DNA of 64,000 bases from Pseudohalioglobus lutimaris (GCF_002866825.1 NZ_PKUS01000023.1:1-64000), one strand, 5' to 3'. Shown: positions 1-9,723, counted from the stretch's first letter. The notes: generated from the sequence alone by a model not told the origin. Program-made: numbers and translations.

Positions 1-2328
1 GAAGTACGCCGAGTAGCCCGATACCCGAATCAGCAGGTTGGGGTGCAGCTCCGGATTGTCCCGTGCCTCAATCAGGATCTTCGGATCCAGCATATTGGCC
101 TGCACCTGCATACCGTGGCGCTTGAAGTACACCTTGTACATGCTTCCCAGTGCACTCTTGCCATCGTCACACTCGTAACTGGAAGCATCCAGCTTGATAT
201 TGAAGTTGATGCCGTTGGCAAACTTCTTGAAATCAATCCGGTTCATGGAGTTGATCAAGGCGGTAGAACCACGCTTATCCGCTCCGTTCTCCGGGGCAAA
301 GCCCGAGGCGAAGGTCTCTCCAGCACGCCGGCCATTTGGCGTGGCATTGATCAGCCCACCGAAGTGGGTGTGGGAAGTGTTGGAGTACACGCCCGCCAGG
401 TACTGGCCGCCACGGGTATTCTTACCCAGGGCGTGGATGGAATCGGAGTAGTGATCACCCACCCACTTCATCCAGGCATCCGCCTTGGGAATGTCGTTGC
501 CAAACTTATCGATGCCCTCCAGCCTGGTCCGCACAACCTCATCTGAGAGGTTGTCTTTCAGGTGCGCGACCAGCTCTTCAAGGGTGAGCCAGCCGTCTTC
601 GAATACGGCACTCTCTATGGCGCCCAGGGAATCGGCCACTACCGCCATACCGGTGCCCTGGATACCCGAGAAGTTGTATGTGGCGCCGCCTTGGGTAGAG
701 CAGACACCCTGCTCCAAGCAGCCCTCGAGTGTAGCACTTGTAATAGGGGTGGGGTGGTGTTCAGCATGGAACTTCTCGCACCTCTGCAAATCCGCGTGCA
801 GTTTGCCCAACTGATGCTTCACCTGCACCTTGTAGGCATCCAATACGTCATCCATGTTTTCCATGCTGGACACCGGGGGGGTCTTGACACCGATCTGTCG
901 GTCAGAGCCAAACTGGCACCCCTCATTGAGGGCCATTTCCAGGGCCAGGGCCATGTTGTACATCCCGGCGTCGGTGGAACCCAGGGTCTTGCCCGGCGCC
1001 GTGGGCTCAACACAGCCGATGGCGACATAGTCCCTGGCATCTTCCAGGGAATAACCGACGTTCATCATGGACTCGATGATGGTCTCGTCGTTATACATGG
1101 CGGGTGCCGAACCCGGGCCGAAGTTCACCCGGATGACTTCATCGTAGAATTCCTTGGGTGTGTTCTCGTGGAGACGGACGTGAAAGTTGGGCTGGCGCAT
1201 GCGCAATTCGTCAGCAAGCTCCAGAAGAATGAAACTCAATTCATTGGTCGCATCATTCCCCTCCGCGTCCTGTCCACCGATCGTTACTACCTCCCAACTG
1301 GTCAAACCACCCAGCATGCTGGTGAGATTGTCAGAGTACATGGGAATGGTCTCGCACACCTTGATACAGAAAGCACCAAGAAGATCCTTGGCTTCTTCCC
1401 TGGAAATGACTCCATTTGCCAGGTCCTGCTCGTAGTAAGGGTTCAGAAATTGGTCTATGCGACCAGGACAAGTGGTTTCACCCGTAGTCTCCTGAAAAAT
1501 GGCGATGTGCGCCAGCATCAACGACTGGACCGCCTCATACAGGTTCGTGGCACCGCGCCGGGGCACACGGGTACATACTTCAGCGATACGCTCCAACTCA
1601 CGCTTACGCTCTGGATCAACCTCGTCAACTGCCATTTTTGCGGCTTCGTCAGCATAGCGCTCGCCAAATTGCGCCAGTGCTTCCATCGAAATCTTCACAC
1701 CGCGGTAGAATTCCAGCTTTTCCGGATCGGTCGTGTTTCTCTCGAACGCTTCTACCTCCGCTATAATTCCCTCCGCACCAAGCTTGATCAATTTCTCATA
1801 CCCAGGAGCCAAATGCGCAATACCGCCTGCCTCATACAGCTGGTACTGAAGCGCCTCACCTTGCTCTTTGACAAATCGCATTTGCTCCTCTTTGCCATCA
1901 AAAGCCAAGGCAGGCAGACACTTGTCCAACCAAAAGGGAGCGTAGGACTTGAGTGTCGCCTGGTCCTCTTCACTGATCTCCAAAGGGTTCACTTTTCGAG
2001 TAGGCAACTTATGTGCGCTCATCATTATTCCAAGTCCGCCCAGATCTGGGTAACAGATGCCCGCGACTCGCTTGGAGGTAAAGTTACCTACGATCAGTTC
2101 CTCGGGATAAATCTTGACGGTTTTATTGGCCAGGACGTAAGCAGTTGCCTCGGCGACCTGGACGGGATTGGATTTACCGTCATTAGCCTCATCCATATAG
2201 TAGTCAGACCAAAGCACGGCTCGCTCTATGCATCCTCCATACTGAGCAGAGTCCACCGCTTCTTTGAGCCGCATAACTCTCTCGCTGCATTCTTGGTTTG
2301 GCGCAATGCCCTTTGTAATCGCATTCAT
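1..2328 (-). CDS. Glycyl radical enzyme, pyruvate formate-lyase/dehydratase-like (C-terminus cut by window edge)
   Basis: Reading leftward from an ATG at 2328 with GAGGTGA just upstream gives about 776 codons open to the window edge. The active-site loop reads IGCVEPTAPGKT: the Cys is the thiyl radical site, and the CxE pair is typical of dehydratases, C-N/C-S lyases and decarboxylases rather than of PFL itself. The C-terminal radical loop RVSGYSAYF is visible at positions 1-30, its Gly at 16-18, so only some 10-20 residues are missing. Such enzymes work anaerobically and need a radical-SAM activase, which may lie off the left edge. The substrate cannot be told from the loop alone. The gene is divergent from a LysR regulator. 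Confidence 0.9.
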   Translation of the reverse strand, partial: MNAITKGIAPNQECSERVMRLKEAVDSAQYGGCIERAVLWSDYYMDEANDGKSNPVQVAEATAYVLANKTVKIYPEELIVGNFTSKRVAGICYPDLGGLGIMMSAHKLPTRKVNPLEISEEDQATLKSYAPFWLDKCLPALAFDGKEEQMRFVKEQGEALQYQLYEAGGIAHLAPGYEKLIKLGAEGIIAEVEAFERNTTDPEKLEFYRGVKISMEALAQFGERYADEAAKMAVDEVDPERKRELERIAEVCTRVPRRGATNLYEAVQSLMLAHIAIFQETTGETTCPGRIDQFLNPYYEQDLANGVISREEAKDLLGAFCIKVCETIPMYSDNLTSMLGGLTSWEVVTIGGQDAEGNDATNELSFILLELADELRMRQPNFHVRLHENTPKEFYDEVIRVNFGPGSAPAMYNDETIIESMMNVGYSLEDARDYVAIGCVEPTAPGKTLGSTDAGMYNMALALEMALNEGCQFGSDRQIGVKTPPVSSMENMDDVLDAYKVQVKHQLGKLHADLQRCEKFHAEHHPTPITSATLEGCLEQGVCSTQGGATYNFSGIQGTGMAVVADSLGAIESAVFEDGWLTLEELVAHLKDNLSDEVVRTRLEGIDKFGNDIPKADAWMKWVGDHYSDSIHALGKNTRGGQYLAGVYSNTSHTHFGGLINATPNGRRAGETFASGFAPENGADKRGSTALINSMNRIDFKKFANGINFNIKLDASSYECDDGKSALGSMYKVYFKRHGMQVQANMLDPKILIEARDNPELHPNLLIRVSGYSAYF

Positions 2329-2407
2329 ACATCACCTCGATTATTTGTGTAGTAAGTTTGACAATCCAATTCGCGCTTTGCCTTGAGATTCTGCTTCCCA
2401 CATGACG

Positions 2408-2487
2408 TATCAGATAGCCAAATACTACTCTCGCTTGATTTAAATACAAATTGATAATATATAAGAGTGTTATCAGGTATCCTGATA
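2408..2487. promoter_or_regulatory. Candidate LysR-type operator sites (TATCAG repeats)
   Basis: The divergent region holds an interrupted palindrome, TATCAGG-TAT-CCTGATA, at 2471-2487, ending about 11 bases before the LysR start. A lone TATCAG half-site lies at 2408-2413, 63 bp away or about six helical turns. This fits a LysR regulator that represses itself and acts on the neighbouring glycyl radical enzyme gene. The repeats are seen directly; the binding protein is inferred. Confidence 0.5.
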
Positions 2488-2498
2488 ACGGAGGCGCT

Positions 2499-3437
2499 AT
2501 GCTTCGCAACCAAGATCTGAATCTATTACCGATTTTCGACGCTCTGATGCAAGAACAACAGCTCTCAAGAGCCGCCGAGAGGCTCTCTATGAGTCAGCCA
2601 GCCGTGAGCAATGCTTTAAAGCGCCTCCGACTAAGCTTTAAGGACGACCTGTTCGTACGAACAGGTCGAGGCCTCAAGCCAACACAGCGCGCACAAGAGC
2701 TACATGAGGCAATAGTGCCGGCCCTTGAATCTCTTATTCACACTTTTGACGAGCAGACATTTACCCCCTGTCACTCTGATAGGACCTTGGATATATCATT
2801 AGATATTTCTTCAGAGTACGTCTTCGCTCCAGTCATCCTAAATATGTTATTGCCCTTGGCACCAAAGCTCAGAATCAGATTTCACCCAGATCACAGTCCT
2901 GACATATCAGGGAGACTGAAAGATGGTCGTCTCAACTATGCACTAGAGTATGGCCCGATCCAGGCAGACGAATTTGACTCTACTCATTTTGCTAATGAAA
3001 CACTCTCTGTTATATGTGCGTCCAATCATCCTTTAGTTAAGGGAAGCATTTCTCTTGAGCAGTACTCCTCTTTGCCCCATGTTTCGTTAGTGCCTCGCCC
3101 TAGCTTCTCGACCGGGCAAATCACGGGCGAATCCACACCGGTCGAACACATAGTGGGAGCTGAATTTCCGGAAAGGAATGTGGAACTGAGAGTATCTAGC
3201 TCGCTTGTGATACCTAAGATTGTCGCGGCAACAGATTATATCGCTACAATTTCAACTAGATTGGTATTACCCCTCGTCCAGTCTGGTGAGCTGCAGTGCA
3301 TTGAACCTCCTTTCAAAAATCGTGAATTTGAATTTCGACTCTACTGGCATAATAGCCGATCAAAAGATCCATTCCACCTCTGGTTTATAGATCAAATTTC
3401 TGCAAGCCAAAGTTCTGTCGGCAAGCTCGGGGTTTGA
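2499..3437 (+). CDS. LysR-family transcriptional regulator
   Basis: The protein has 312 residues from the ATG at 2499, which follows GGAGGCGCT; an upstream in-frame ATG at 2451 lacks a ribosome site. The N-terminus carries the LysR winged helix-turn-helix (LSRAAERLSMSQPAVSNALK, about residues 20-45), followed by a periplasmic-binding-protein-like effector domain. Wording of the N-terminus (DLNLLPIFDAL) resembles the NodD/NahR branch. It is divergent from the glycyl radical enzyme gene, its likely target, with an inverted repeat between them. The inducer is unknown. Confidence 0.9.
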   Translation: MLRNQDLNLLPIFDALMQEQQLSRAAERLSMSQPAVSNALKRLRLSFKDDLFVRTGRGLKPTQRAQELHEAIVPALESLIHTFDEQTFTPCHSDRTLDISLDISSEYVFAPVILNMLLPLAPKLRIRFHPDHSPDISGRLKDGRLNYALEYGPIQADEFDSTHFANETLSVICASNHPLVKGSISLEQYSSLPHVSLVPRPSFSTGQITGESTPVEHIVGAEFPERNVELRVSSSLVIPKIVAATDYIATISTRLVLPLVQSGELQCIEPPFKNREFEFRLYWHNSRSKDPFHLWFIDQISASQSSVGKLGV

Positions 3438-3602
3438 GGCTACAGTCAGTCAAACGAGTATGTATGTTCTGGCTCAGATCAACGGAATGAACTTCTCCTG
3501 TTGATTTGCATATGTGGTCCGCCCCAATTTGCAAGAGCCAGGTATCATGGGCATAAAGGTAAGTTGCTGGCATATATCGGGCCTCAATGCAGGTCTTACC
3601 AT

Positions 3603-3629
3603 TTTCTGCCATTTCTGCCATTTCTGCCA
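3603..3629. repeat. Three tandem copies of a 9-base repeat in a convergent intergenic gap
   Basis: TTTCTGCCA is repeated three times without spacing in the 290-bp gap between the LysR gene and the convergent KfrA-like gene. No gene or clear terminator was recognised in the rest of this gap. The repeat is a short microsatellite-like array and may have no function. Confidence 0.6.
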
Positions 3630-3726
3630 TCAATTCGATCTTACTCTAAGCAACTCCTCGGCGGGTCTTGTCTTTTTGGTGGCCACATCACTGCAAGTGA
3701 TGAGCACAACATGAGGAGTGTTGGGG

Positions 3727-4755
3727 TCACTTCTTTTTCCTATCGCCCTTATCTCGCAGCTGCTGTTGGAGGACTGCTACCGCCTCTTGTAGCGCTACAA
3801 GCTCGCCACCCAACTTATGTTCTTCTTTATAGACACTGAATTCTCGCTCCACAGATTGTGTCAGGAGTTTTTGGCTTTCCAGACTTTCCTGGAGCTCCGC
3901 ATTAGTCTCAAGCTGCACTGCAATGTCCGATTCGAGTTGGCCGTTCTGCCGCGTTAGTTCATTGACCCTCGTTTCGAGACCCACTATAGCCTCCCGTGCA
4001 GCCTGGGATTTCTGGGAAATTTGCTCCAGATTAGCAGTAAGCTTCTTTGCGTTAGTCTTCGCCTCGAGTCGCTCCTGGTCGAGGAGGACCATTAGCCGAT
4101 TTTCAGCCTGCTCAGCTTCAGCCGCAAGTTCCTTTCGCTGTGTAGCAATCGCTGATGCGTGCTCCTCTGCCGCCCTCGATCGCTCCGCCGCATGCTGCTT
4201 GAGCAGGTCGCGTTGCTCGGCTTGCATCGTTTGCGTCGCGGTCTTGTGCTCTTTTTCCATTCGAGAGACCTGGCCGGTAAGGCCATCATTTTCCGTCACA
4301 AGCCTGGCATTTTCCGTCCTTGATTCCGCAAGTTCCAATTGCGCCTGTTCGAGCTGTTCGATAAGTGTCGAGTTCGCAGTCTCGCTCGCTTCTACGGCTT
4401 CGACTTTCTCTTCCAGCTCTGCTTCCAGGCTCGCCAACTTTTCTGATAACTCTGAAATGGTTGTATCGAAGATATCCTGGCTCTTAGTGAGTCGGCCCTC
4501 TGCTTCCTGGGTAAATCCTGCAATATGTGCCTCCAATGAGGCAGCCACCTGCTGGAGTAACTCTGTCGGTGTGCTGGGTGCCACCTCCCTCAATGGCCGC
4601 AATGCACGCCAGGCCTTAATCAGTGGATCGATAACAACCCAGCCCCCTCCCCCGACTTCACTTCGAACATCCTCTCGATTCCATCGATCATTGGCCGCAT
4701 CGAGCCTATCGCAGGCGGCAAAGACGTTACTGGCGGTGGCAATAGTCCTGGGCAT
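3727..4755 (-). CDS. KfrA-like plasmid DNA-binding coiled-coil protein
   Basis: About 342 residues. The first ~110 contain a helix-rich DNA-binding segment (ATASNVFAACDRLDAANDRW, then GGGGWVVIDPLIKAWR) with the layout of KfrA N-terminal domains. The rest, to the C-terminus, is one long coiled coil rich in Glu, Gln, Ala and Lys. KfrA proteins repress their own promoter and act in plasmid stability as alpha-helical scaffold proteins. The start could be the GTG at 4761 or the ATG at 4755; GAGGGGAA lies just upstream of both. It is divergent from the recombinase at 4968, with an AT-rich gap holding a small palindrome. Confidence 0.75.
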   Translation of the reverse strand: MPRTIATASNVFAACDRLDAANDRWNREDVRSEVGGGGWVVIDPLIKAWRALRPLREVAPSTPTELLQQVAASLEAHIAGFTQEAEGRLTKSQDIFDTTISELSEKLASLEAELEEKVEAVEASETANSTLIEQLEQAQLELAESRTENARLVTENDGLTGQVSRMEKEHKTATQTMQAEQRDLLKQHAAERSRAAEEHASAIATQRKELAAEAEQAENRLMVLLDQERLEAKTNAKKLTANLEQISQKSQAAREAIVGLETRVNELTRQNGQLESDIAVQLETNAELQESLESQKLLTQSVEREFSVYKEEHKLGGELVALQEAVAVLQQQLRDKGDRKKK

Positions 4756-4823
4756 GATCACTTCCCCTCAGCGGGGGATTTGACCCGCCGTATTTAACAT
4801 AAACACTCTAGATGCCTCGGATA

Positions 4824-4836
4824 ATACAAAATGTAT
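4824..4836. promoter_or_regulatory. Small palindrome, candidate KfrA operator
   Basis: ATACA-AAA-TGTAT is a perfect inverted repeat in the AT-rich 200-bp region between the KfrA-like gene and the recombinase gene. A further TGTAT half-site follows at about 4845. KfrA proteins are known to bind inverted repeats in their own promoter, so this is a reasonable operator candidate, but that is inference. Confidence 0.35.
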
Positions 4837-4967
4837 GATGTAAGGTGTATAGATATTAGTACTTTTTGTTCGGTTTTTTTCATATTTTCATGATTAACCC
4901 TATATTCTTGAATTTATAAGCGCTACAATCTCCATATCGCTGATTTAGCAGTAGGAGACCGCCCAGG

Positions 4968-6128
4968 GTGGAATTGGTCGTTTTCAGGGCGCATCCGGTG
5001 CCATTGGATGGCCTGGTTGCCCTGCCGGAGGAACTGGACGGCAGCCAGGGAGACAACCGGTTGCCGCAAGACCATTGCCAGATCCAAGCGGATAATGACT
5101 GGCAGGCGATCCAATGCTGGCTGGCCGAGTTCGAGGGCTCCCCGCAAACCCACCGAAATTACCGTAAAGAGGCCGAGCGGCTGCTCCTCTGGTCCATCAA
5201 GGAGCGACGCAGGCCGATTTCTTCCCTGTTGCGCGAGGACTTTCAGGCCTACCAGGTATTCCTGGCCAACCCGCAGCCGGAAGCCTATTGGTGCGGGCCT
5301 CGGTCCCCGCGTCATTCCGCGGCCTGGAAACCGTTCCAAGGCCCCTTGCGTGAAAGCAGTCAGCGGCAGTCCCTCATCGTGGTCAATGCCCTGCTCTCCT
5401 ACTGGGTGGACGCCGGCTATATCCGGGGGAATCCACTCTCCTTGATCCGCCGGCGCAATAAGGCGCTAACCCCATCAACGCATGATGTGGTCGCGCAGGA
5501 GCGCTTCCTCGACCAGAAAACCTGGGAGCACCTGAAGGGTTACATCGCGTCCCTCCCCCAGGGGACTCGCCGAGAGATCGAGCAATTTGAGCGCGTGCGC
5601 TTTCTATTTCATTTTCTATTCTTATTGGCGCCCCGAGTTTCCGAAGTGGCCAGCCATTCGATGAATAGCTTTCGGGAGTTCCGGGGCAAATGGTGGTGGT
5701 TCGTCGAAGGCAAGGGGGGCAAACGCGCCAAGGTGCCGGTCAACGACGAAATGCTTGATGCATTGATGCGCTATCGACGATTCCTGGGCTTAGATGACTT
5801 GCCTCCGGAAGATGATAGATCTCCCATTTTTCGGAGTATCAAGGGCACAAGCGGCGTATCCCACAATATGGTTCATCGGTTAGTGAAAGAGACTGTCAAA
5901 GGGGCCGCTGATACCTTGGAAGCAGAATCACTGAACGACTCCCGAAAACTTCGGAGAGCATCCTGCCATTGGTTCAGGCATACCGCAGTCACTCGGAGTG
6001 ATGATACCGGCATTGGCATCAAATATATTCAGGCCTCCGCCCGGCACGAGAAGCTTGAAACCACAGCCATCTATCAGCACGCCGAAGATCATCGATGGCA
6101 TGACGAGTGGCAGAGGCTCAAATATTAG
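4968..6128 (+). CDS. Tyrosine recombinase (phage integrase family)
   Basis: 386 residues from a GTG at 4968. An N-terminal SAM-like core-binding domain (about residues 40-170) is followed by the catalytic domain. Visible catalytic residues are Arg in APRVSEVAS (near 222), Lys in GKGGKRAKVPV, HWFRH (His and Arg near 334-337), a His in SARHEKLET and the Tyr nucleophile in AIYQHAE (near 368). It stands at the left edge of the cargo island, divergent from the KfrA-like gene and convergent with the caspase-like gene. This placing suggests that it brought in or moves the island. No att repeats were recognised. Confidence 0.88.
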   Translation: MELVVFRAHPVPLDGLVALPEELDGSQGDNRLPQDHCQIQADNDWQAIQCWLAEFEGSPQTHRNYRKEAERLLLWSIKERRRPISSLLREDFQAYQVFLANPQPEAYWCGPRSPRHSAAWKPFQGPLRESSQRQSLIVVNALLSYWVDAGYIRGNPLSLIRRRNKALTPSTHDVVAQERFLDQKTWEHLKGYIASLPQGTRREIEQFERVRFLFHFLFLLAPRVSEVASHSMNSFREFRGKWWWFVEGKGGKRAKVPVNDEMLDALMRYRRFLGLDDLPPEDDRSPIFRSIKGTSGVSHNMVHRLVKETVKGAADTLEAESLNDSRKLRRASCHWFRHTAVTRSDDTGIGIKYIQASARHEKLETTAIYQHAEDHRWHDEWQRLKY

Positions 6129-6236
6129 CCAGTGACTTAACTTTAGAAAGCCACCTGGTAGTGTGCCAAAAGTGTCAGTTCACCAACGCCAAGTGTATTG
6201 AAGATGCAGGTACAATCTTTCGCTGGATAAATGGGT

Positions 6237-8891
6237 CTAGCGGGCCAGAGGAAGACCTACGGAGGTCGGCTTTGACCTCGCCAAATAAGCATTGATGATG
6301 ATCTGTCCTATTGATGCTCGGGTCTGTGGTTCGATCTCATCAGCTCTGATCACAGCTAACGCATCCATAGTTTCTTGAAACTTTTCGTGTGACAACATCG
6401 CTATGGCATAGGCAGAAAGCCTTTCCACTCGATCGCGCCCAGGATGATCACGCAGCAGACCATTGAGCTCCTCTCGAATCTTCGTTGCGGACTGATATTT
6501 GTCCTTAGGAATAGAATGCGCAGCCAACGCCCGAGCAATAGTATTGCCGAGCCGCGGATTATCTAGATGTCTTAATAAGAGCTCCTTGTCCTCTAATCCT
6601 AAGGGTCTTGACAGCGCTATCGACGCCAGTGCCGATATCCATGGATCACTTGAGACAAATATTGACATGCCAGGCTGATTTTCAGAGGCCGATGCGAAAT
6701 TCTGATAGTCGGTCCGTGCAACTGAAACCTGCCTCCTAATATGTGCGCGCATTTCGGGGCTGTCGAATTTTTTCTCCGCCAAAGCAGCGTATATCTGCGA
6801 TACCATCGAAGACATAGGCGGCTCCTCAGAGGCTATCATTTCGATGAACCTGAATGCCCTGTCGCGGTCCTCGCGAGCAAACTGTCCAATAGAGAATGCG
6901 AGGACCCTAGCGAGCTCTACATCGTCAAAGTCGCGTACTTTTTTTGCCATGGCCGCATCTGCGTCATCCAAGAGCATTGACAATTGCTTCTCGGACATCG
7001 AACCGCTCGCCCCTGCTTCGATCAGTAGACGTATATGATAGGAGTTTGGTAGCAAATCCGCCGCCTCGAATGCTGCAACTGCTTGATCAACAAGTCGTTT
7101 CGAACCTACAGACCCATCGAGTGAGTAAACAAGTTTCAACAATGCGCGTTCCTGATCTGGTTCAGACGGGTTTCCTTGAAATCCTGCTAACCCCTCTTTA
7201 CGTGCAATATCTACCAGCTTCGGTTCTTGTGATCTGGCAAATGCGAAACCTAACGCGTCAGAGTAGTTTCGCTCGTGTAAGGTCAAAAGTTGATCCAACA
7301 TATCACTACTCAGTGACGAAAGTTCGCGGCTTCTACGCTCACTAATAATTCGAACTAATACATCCGATAATGCAAGTTTGACCCGGTCATGGGCACCTCG
7401 ACCTCTGGTCGCCTCACTTGTGTGATACAACCATTCACGACTGGCTTTTGCAAAACCAAGAAAGTGTGGCCAAGTCATCTCGTGATCAATCACCGTCGAG
7501 AACTCAAGAGCACTGGCATAGCGAAGCATCTGATCGACGTTCAAGTCCAGAACACCGAAGTCAAATTTACTCGACTGGAATGGCTCGTTGATGTCCTGGT
7601 ATCGATCACTACCAGGAATGCGGGATAGTAAGATCGGTAGTGGTTTAGTGTCACTCCCTATCAAAGACCAAATGCGCAGCATTAGTTCCGCGCTAGCAAC
7701 TTTTTCTCCCGAAATCCAATTTTCGTCATCTCGAGGTCGAACTCCCAGCAAAGTTCTGTATTGAAATGCCGAATCCGCTTCAAGACTATCGAGCGCGACA
7801 TCTGCCCATGCACGATAGCCATGAGTACTCCGGTGAAGCCAAACTCCCGCCGCGTAGCCACCTTGTACTGCACGTGCCTGACTTGGATCAGGAGACAGTT
7901 GAGATATCGACAGTCGTGACTCTGCGCGAGTAAAAGGTAAGTTTCGAAAAACTGGCTCCAACCACCTCGGCCCTCGTTTAACTGCGAGTGTACCCGACTC
8001 ATTCGGCTCGATATGGAAAATCAACGTATTTGCGGCGACTAGTAGGAAAGCGACAAATAAGGCCATTGAAATCAAAAGCTGGCGGAAACGGTGAAGTGCT
8101 GTAGAGAGTGTCGTGCTGGACTCAAGAGTCCGGGTCGCATTTACCGTAGGCAGGAGAATCGGATTAGCTGAGGACCCGCCCTTAAGCGGCTCTTGCATGA
8201 CAGCCTTCGTCCTTAACGCGTATAAAGGCACTTGCTCGCACAATATAGGAAAGAGCTCCCCATCCACGTCGAGAAACGAACGCCTAGTTCCAAATGCCTC
8301 GGTATCTCCGGTATTTAGGAGGTCTAATAGATGAGCTGTGAAAATGCCGTGACCAATCTGATGATCTTCCCATGCAACTTGATTGGCTTTTGACGATGCG
8401 ATAAATAGCCGCGCTGTGTCGCCCTCATTAAGCTTGATAAAATAGGGAAGCTTTTCTGTTATGGCACCAGCATAACAACAGTCTAGTACAAAGATGGTCT
8501 GTTTGGCGGGACAACGCCCCAGAATACTGTTCAGCCGATCCGCTTCTAGAATTGATAGCAGATTACGAGAATGCTCCTCGGGCTGTAGCAGGAATCCAGT
8601 CTTGTCAGGTTGTGATATTCCATGACCCGAAAAGTAAACAAAAAATGTCTCAAACGGGCCTTCACTACAAAGTCTATTGAAGGCCATATCAATCTCCGTC
8701 TGAGTCGCTTCCAGATCGTAGACCTTCTCTATAACCCGTTCTTTCTCACCCCAACATATCTCTAGATACTCAACAATGGCCTGCGCATCGGTAACGGCAA
8801 ACTCCAACTGCTCCAGAGGATAACCGACTTCCACATCATCGTAACTATAGTTGCCGACACCAACAACGATGGCACCAAGCTGCATCTGCAA
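6237..8891 (-). CDS. Membrane-anchored caspase-like (C14) protease
   Basis: 884 residues. The N-terminal ~245 form a caspase/metacaspase-like domain: beta strand with LGAIVVGVGNY, then the His of FVYFSGHG (His90), then VLDCCYAG, where Cys139 is the likely nucleophile. A single membrane segment follows at about 271-293 (QLLISMALFVAFLLVAA). The remaining ~590 residues are helical and repeat-like, with no recognised enzyme motif; this part may be a sensor. Caspase-like proteases of this build occur in bacterial anti-phage and regulated-death systems. The gene starts 2 bases after the small membrane protein gene, so the two are probably co-expressed. It could also be a signalling protease without a defence role. 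Confidence 0.85.
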   Translation of the reverse strand: MQMQLGAIVVGVGNYSYDDVEVGYPLEQLEFAVTDAQAIVEYLEICWGEKERVIEKVYDLEATQTEIDMAFNRLCSEGPFETFFVYFSGHGISQPDKTGFLLQPEEHSRNLLSILEADRLNSILGRCPAKQTIFVLDCCYAGAITEKLPYFIKLNEGDTARLFIASSKANQVAWEDHQIGHGIFTAHLLDLLNTGDTEAFGTRRSFLDVDGELFPILCEQVPLYALRTKAVMQEPLKGGSSANPILLPTVNATRTLESSTTLSTALHRFRQLLISMALFVAFLLVAANTLIFHIEPNESGTLAVKRGPRWLEPVFRNLPFTRAESRLSISQLSPDPSQARAVQGGYAAGVWLHRSTHGYRAWADVALDSLEADSAFQYRTLLGVRPRDDENWISGEKVASAELMLRIWSLIGSDTKPLPILLSRIPGSDRYQDINEPFQSSKFDFGVLDLNVDQMLRYASALEFSTVIDHEMTWPHFLGFAKASREWLYHTSEATRGRGAHDRVKLALSDVLVRIISERRSRELSSLSSDMLDQLLTLHERNYSDALGFAFARSQEPKLVDIARKEGLAGFQGNPSEPDQERALLKLVYSLDGSVGSKRLVDQAVAAFEAADLLPNSYHIRLLIEAGASGSMSEKQLSMLLDDADAAMAKKVRDFDDVELARVLAFSIGQFAREDRDRAFRFIEMIASEEPPMSSMVSQIYAALAEKKFDSPEMRAHIRRQVSVARTDYQNFASASENQPGMSIFVSSDPWISALASIALSRPLGLEDKELLLRHLDNPRLGNTIARALAAHSIPKDKYQSATKIREELNGLLRDHPGRDRVERLSAYAIAMLSHEKFQETMDALAVIRADEIEPQTRASIGQIIINAYLARSKPTSVGLPLAR

Positions 8892-8892
8892 A

Positions 8893-9231
8893 TCACCAAC
8901 TAAAGAAGCGTCTCAAGGTAGGTGAACTGGTCAATACAGTATTCCTGGCGCCCGTCTCTTCTGGAATTGAAGCAACTAGCTTCTGAAGCAAGAGAGGTGT
9001 CGAAAGGCCTACATGAAAAGCAACAATGCCCTCAGCTGTTGCCCCGAAATACAGCCACGATACAAAGCCGCCAAGTAAGATCATTACGATAGTTATCGAC
9101 CAGTAGAATGCCTTTTTCGCATAGATAGGTAACTTCTCAGCTTGGCGTAGATTCCACCAATGCAAAACCTCGGCAGCTATACCACCTGCGCAACCCAAGC
9201 CGAACACTGACCATGCACCTTCAAGTACCAC
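8893..9231 (-). CDS. Small membrane protein paired with the caspase-like protease
   Basis: 112 residues. Hydrophobic segments lie near 5-22 (GAWSVFGLGCAGGIAAEV), 43-65 (FYWSITIVMILLGGFVSWLY) and, weakly, 70-88; the rest is short loops. The stop codon is one base before the caspase-like start codon, which indicates translational coupling. I do not recognise the family. Its position suggests a membrane partner, trigger or inhibitor of the protease. Confidence 0.7.
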   Translation of the reverse strand: MVLEGAWSVFGLGCAGGIAAEVLHWWNLRQAEKLPIYAKKAFYWSITIVMILLGGFVSWLYFGATAEGIVAFHVGLSTPLLLQKLVASIPEETGARNTVLTSSPTLRRFFSW

Positions 9232-9515
9232 TGTATATCCTCCGGTTTAAAAAACGAGTATCTGCGGAAACCCTCATCAGGTTACACCCAAAACGAAATT
9301 GATCAACCTGTTGGCAGAAAAATCGAATCATCGGCTCAGGAGCTGAGGTTCTACTTTTCATAGAATCTCAGGAAAATACCCTCCTATAGAAAGCGTAAGC
9401 CTGCGGAAATTGTTTTAGGGGTCTTTGTTATTTGCGTTCTTTGAATGCCTGTCTATACTCCGACTTATGGACCTCATAACTAGGTTATACCTACCGGTTC
9501 TAGCAAGGAGGCAGC

Positions 9516-9686
9516 ATGCGGCCAGAAATGGAAACTCAGGCACTACAACTCCGCACCATTTCCAATAGCGTGGATCACATCCACAGGAACATCTTTTGCT
9601 CTCGGCTCCTCCGACCACGCCTATCTAGATTTAGAAACGTATCAAGAACTCTATACGTGAATCTCGAGCTGTCAATCCGCTATTAG
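9516..9686 (+). CDS. Possible small ORF upstream of the hydrolase gene
   Basis: A 56-codon ORF beginning METQ-like (ATG at 9516, second ATG at 9528) follows a strong AAGGAGG four bases before the start. The product is basic in its second half and matches nothing I know. It ends 37 bases before the hydrolase gene and could be a leader peptide or a remnant. The preceding 280 bases, from 9232, show no other feature apart from being the likely promoter region of the two divergent gene pairs. Confidence 0.3.
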   Translation: MRPEMETQALQLRTISNSVDHIHRNIFCSRLLRPRLSRFRNVSRTLYVNLELSIRY

Positions 9687-9723
9687 CTGTTAGCTTCGTT
9701 CAACCTTTAGGAACCAATTCACC

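Noticed and set aside
43-2352. Long plus-strand frames over the first 2.3 kb
   Set aside because: They are shadows of the minus-strand glycyl radical enzyme gene, whose translation shows clear family motifs.
3923-4783. Plus-strand 286-codon frame opposite the KfrA-like gene
   Set aside because: Ser/Ala/Cys-rich low-complexity mirror of the coiled coil on the other strand; no ribosome site.
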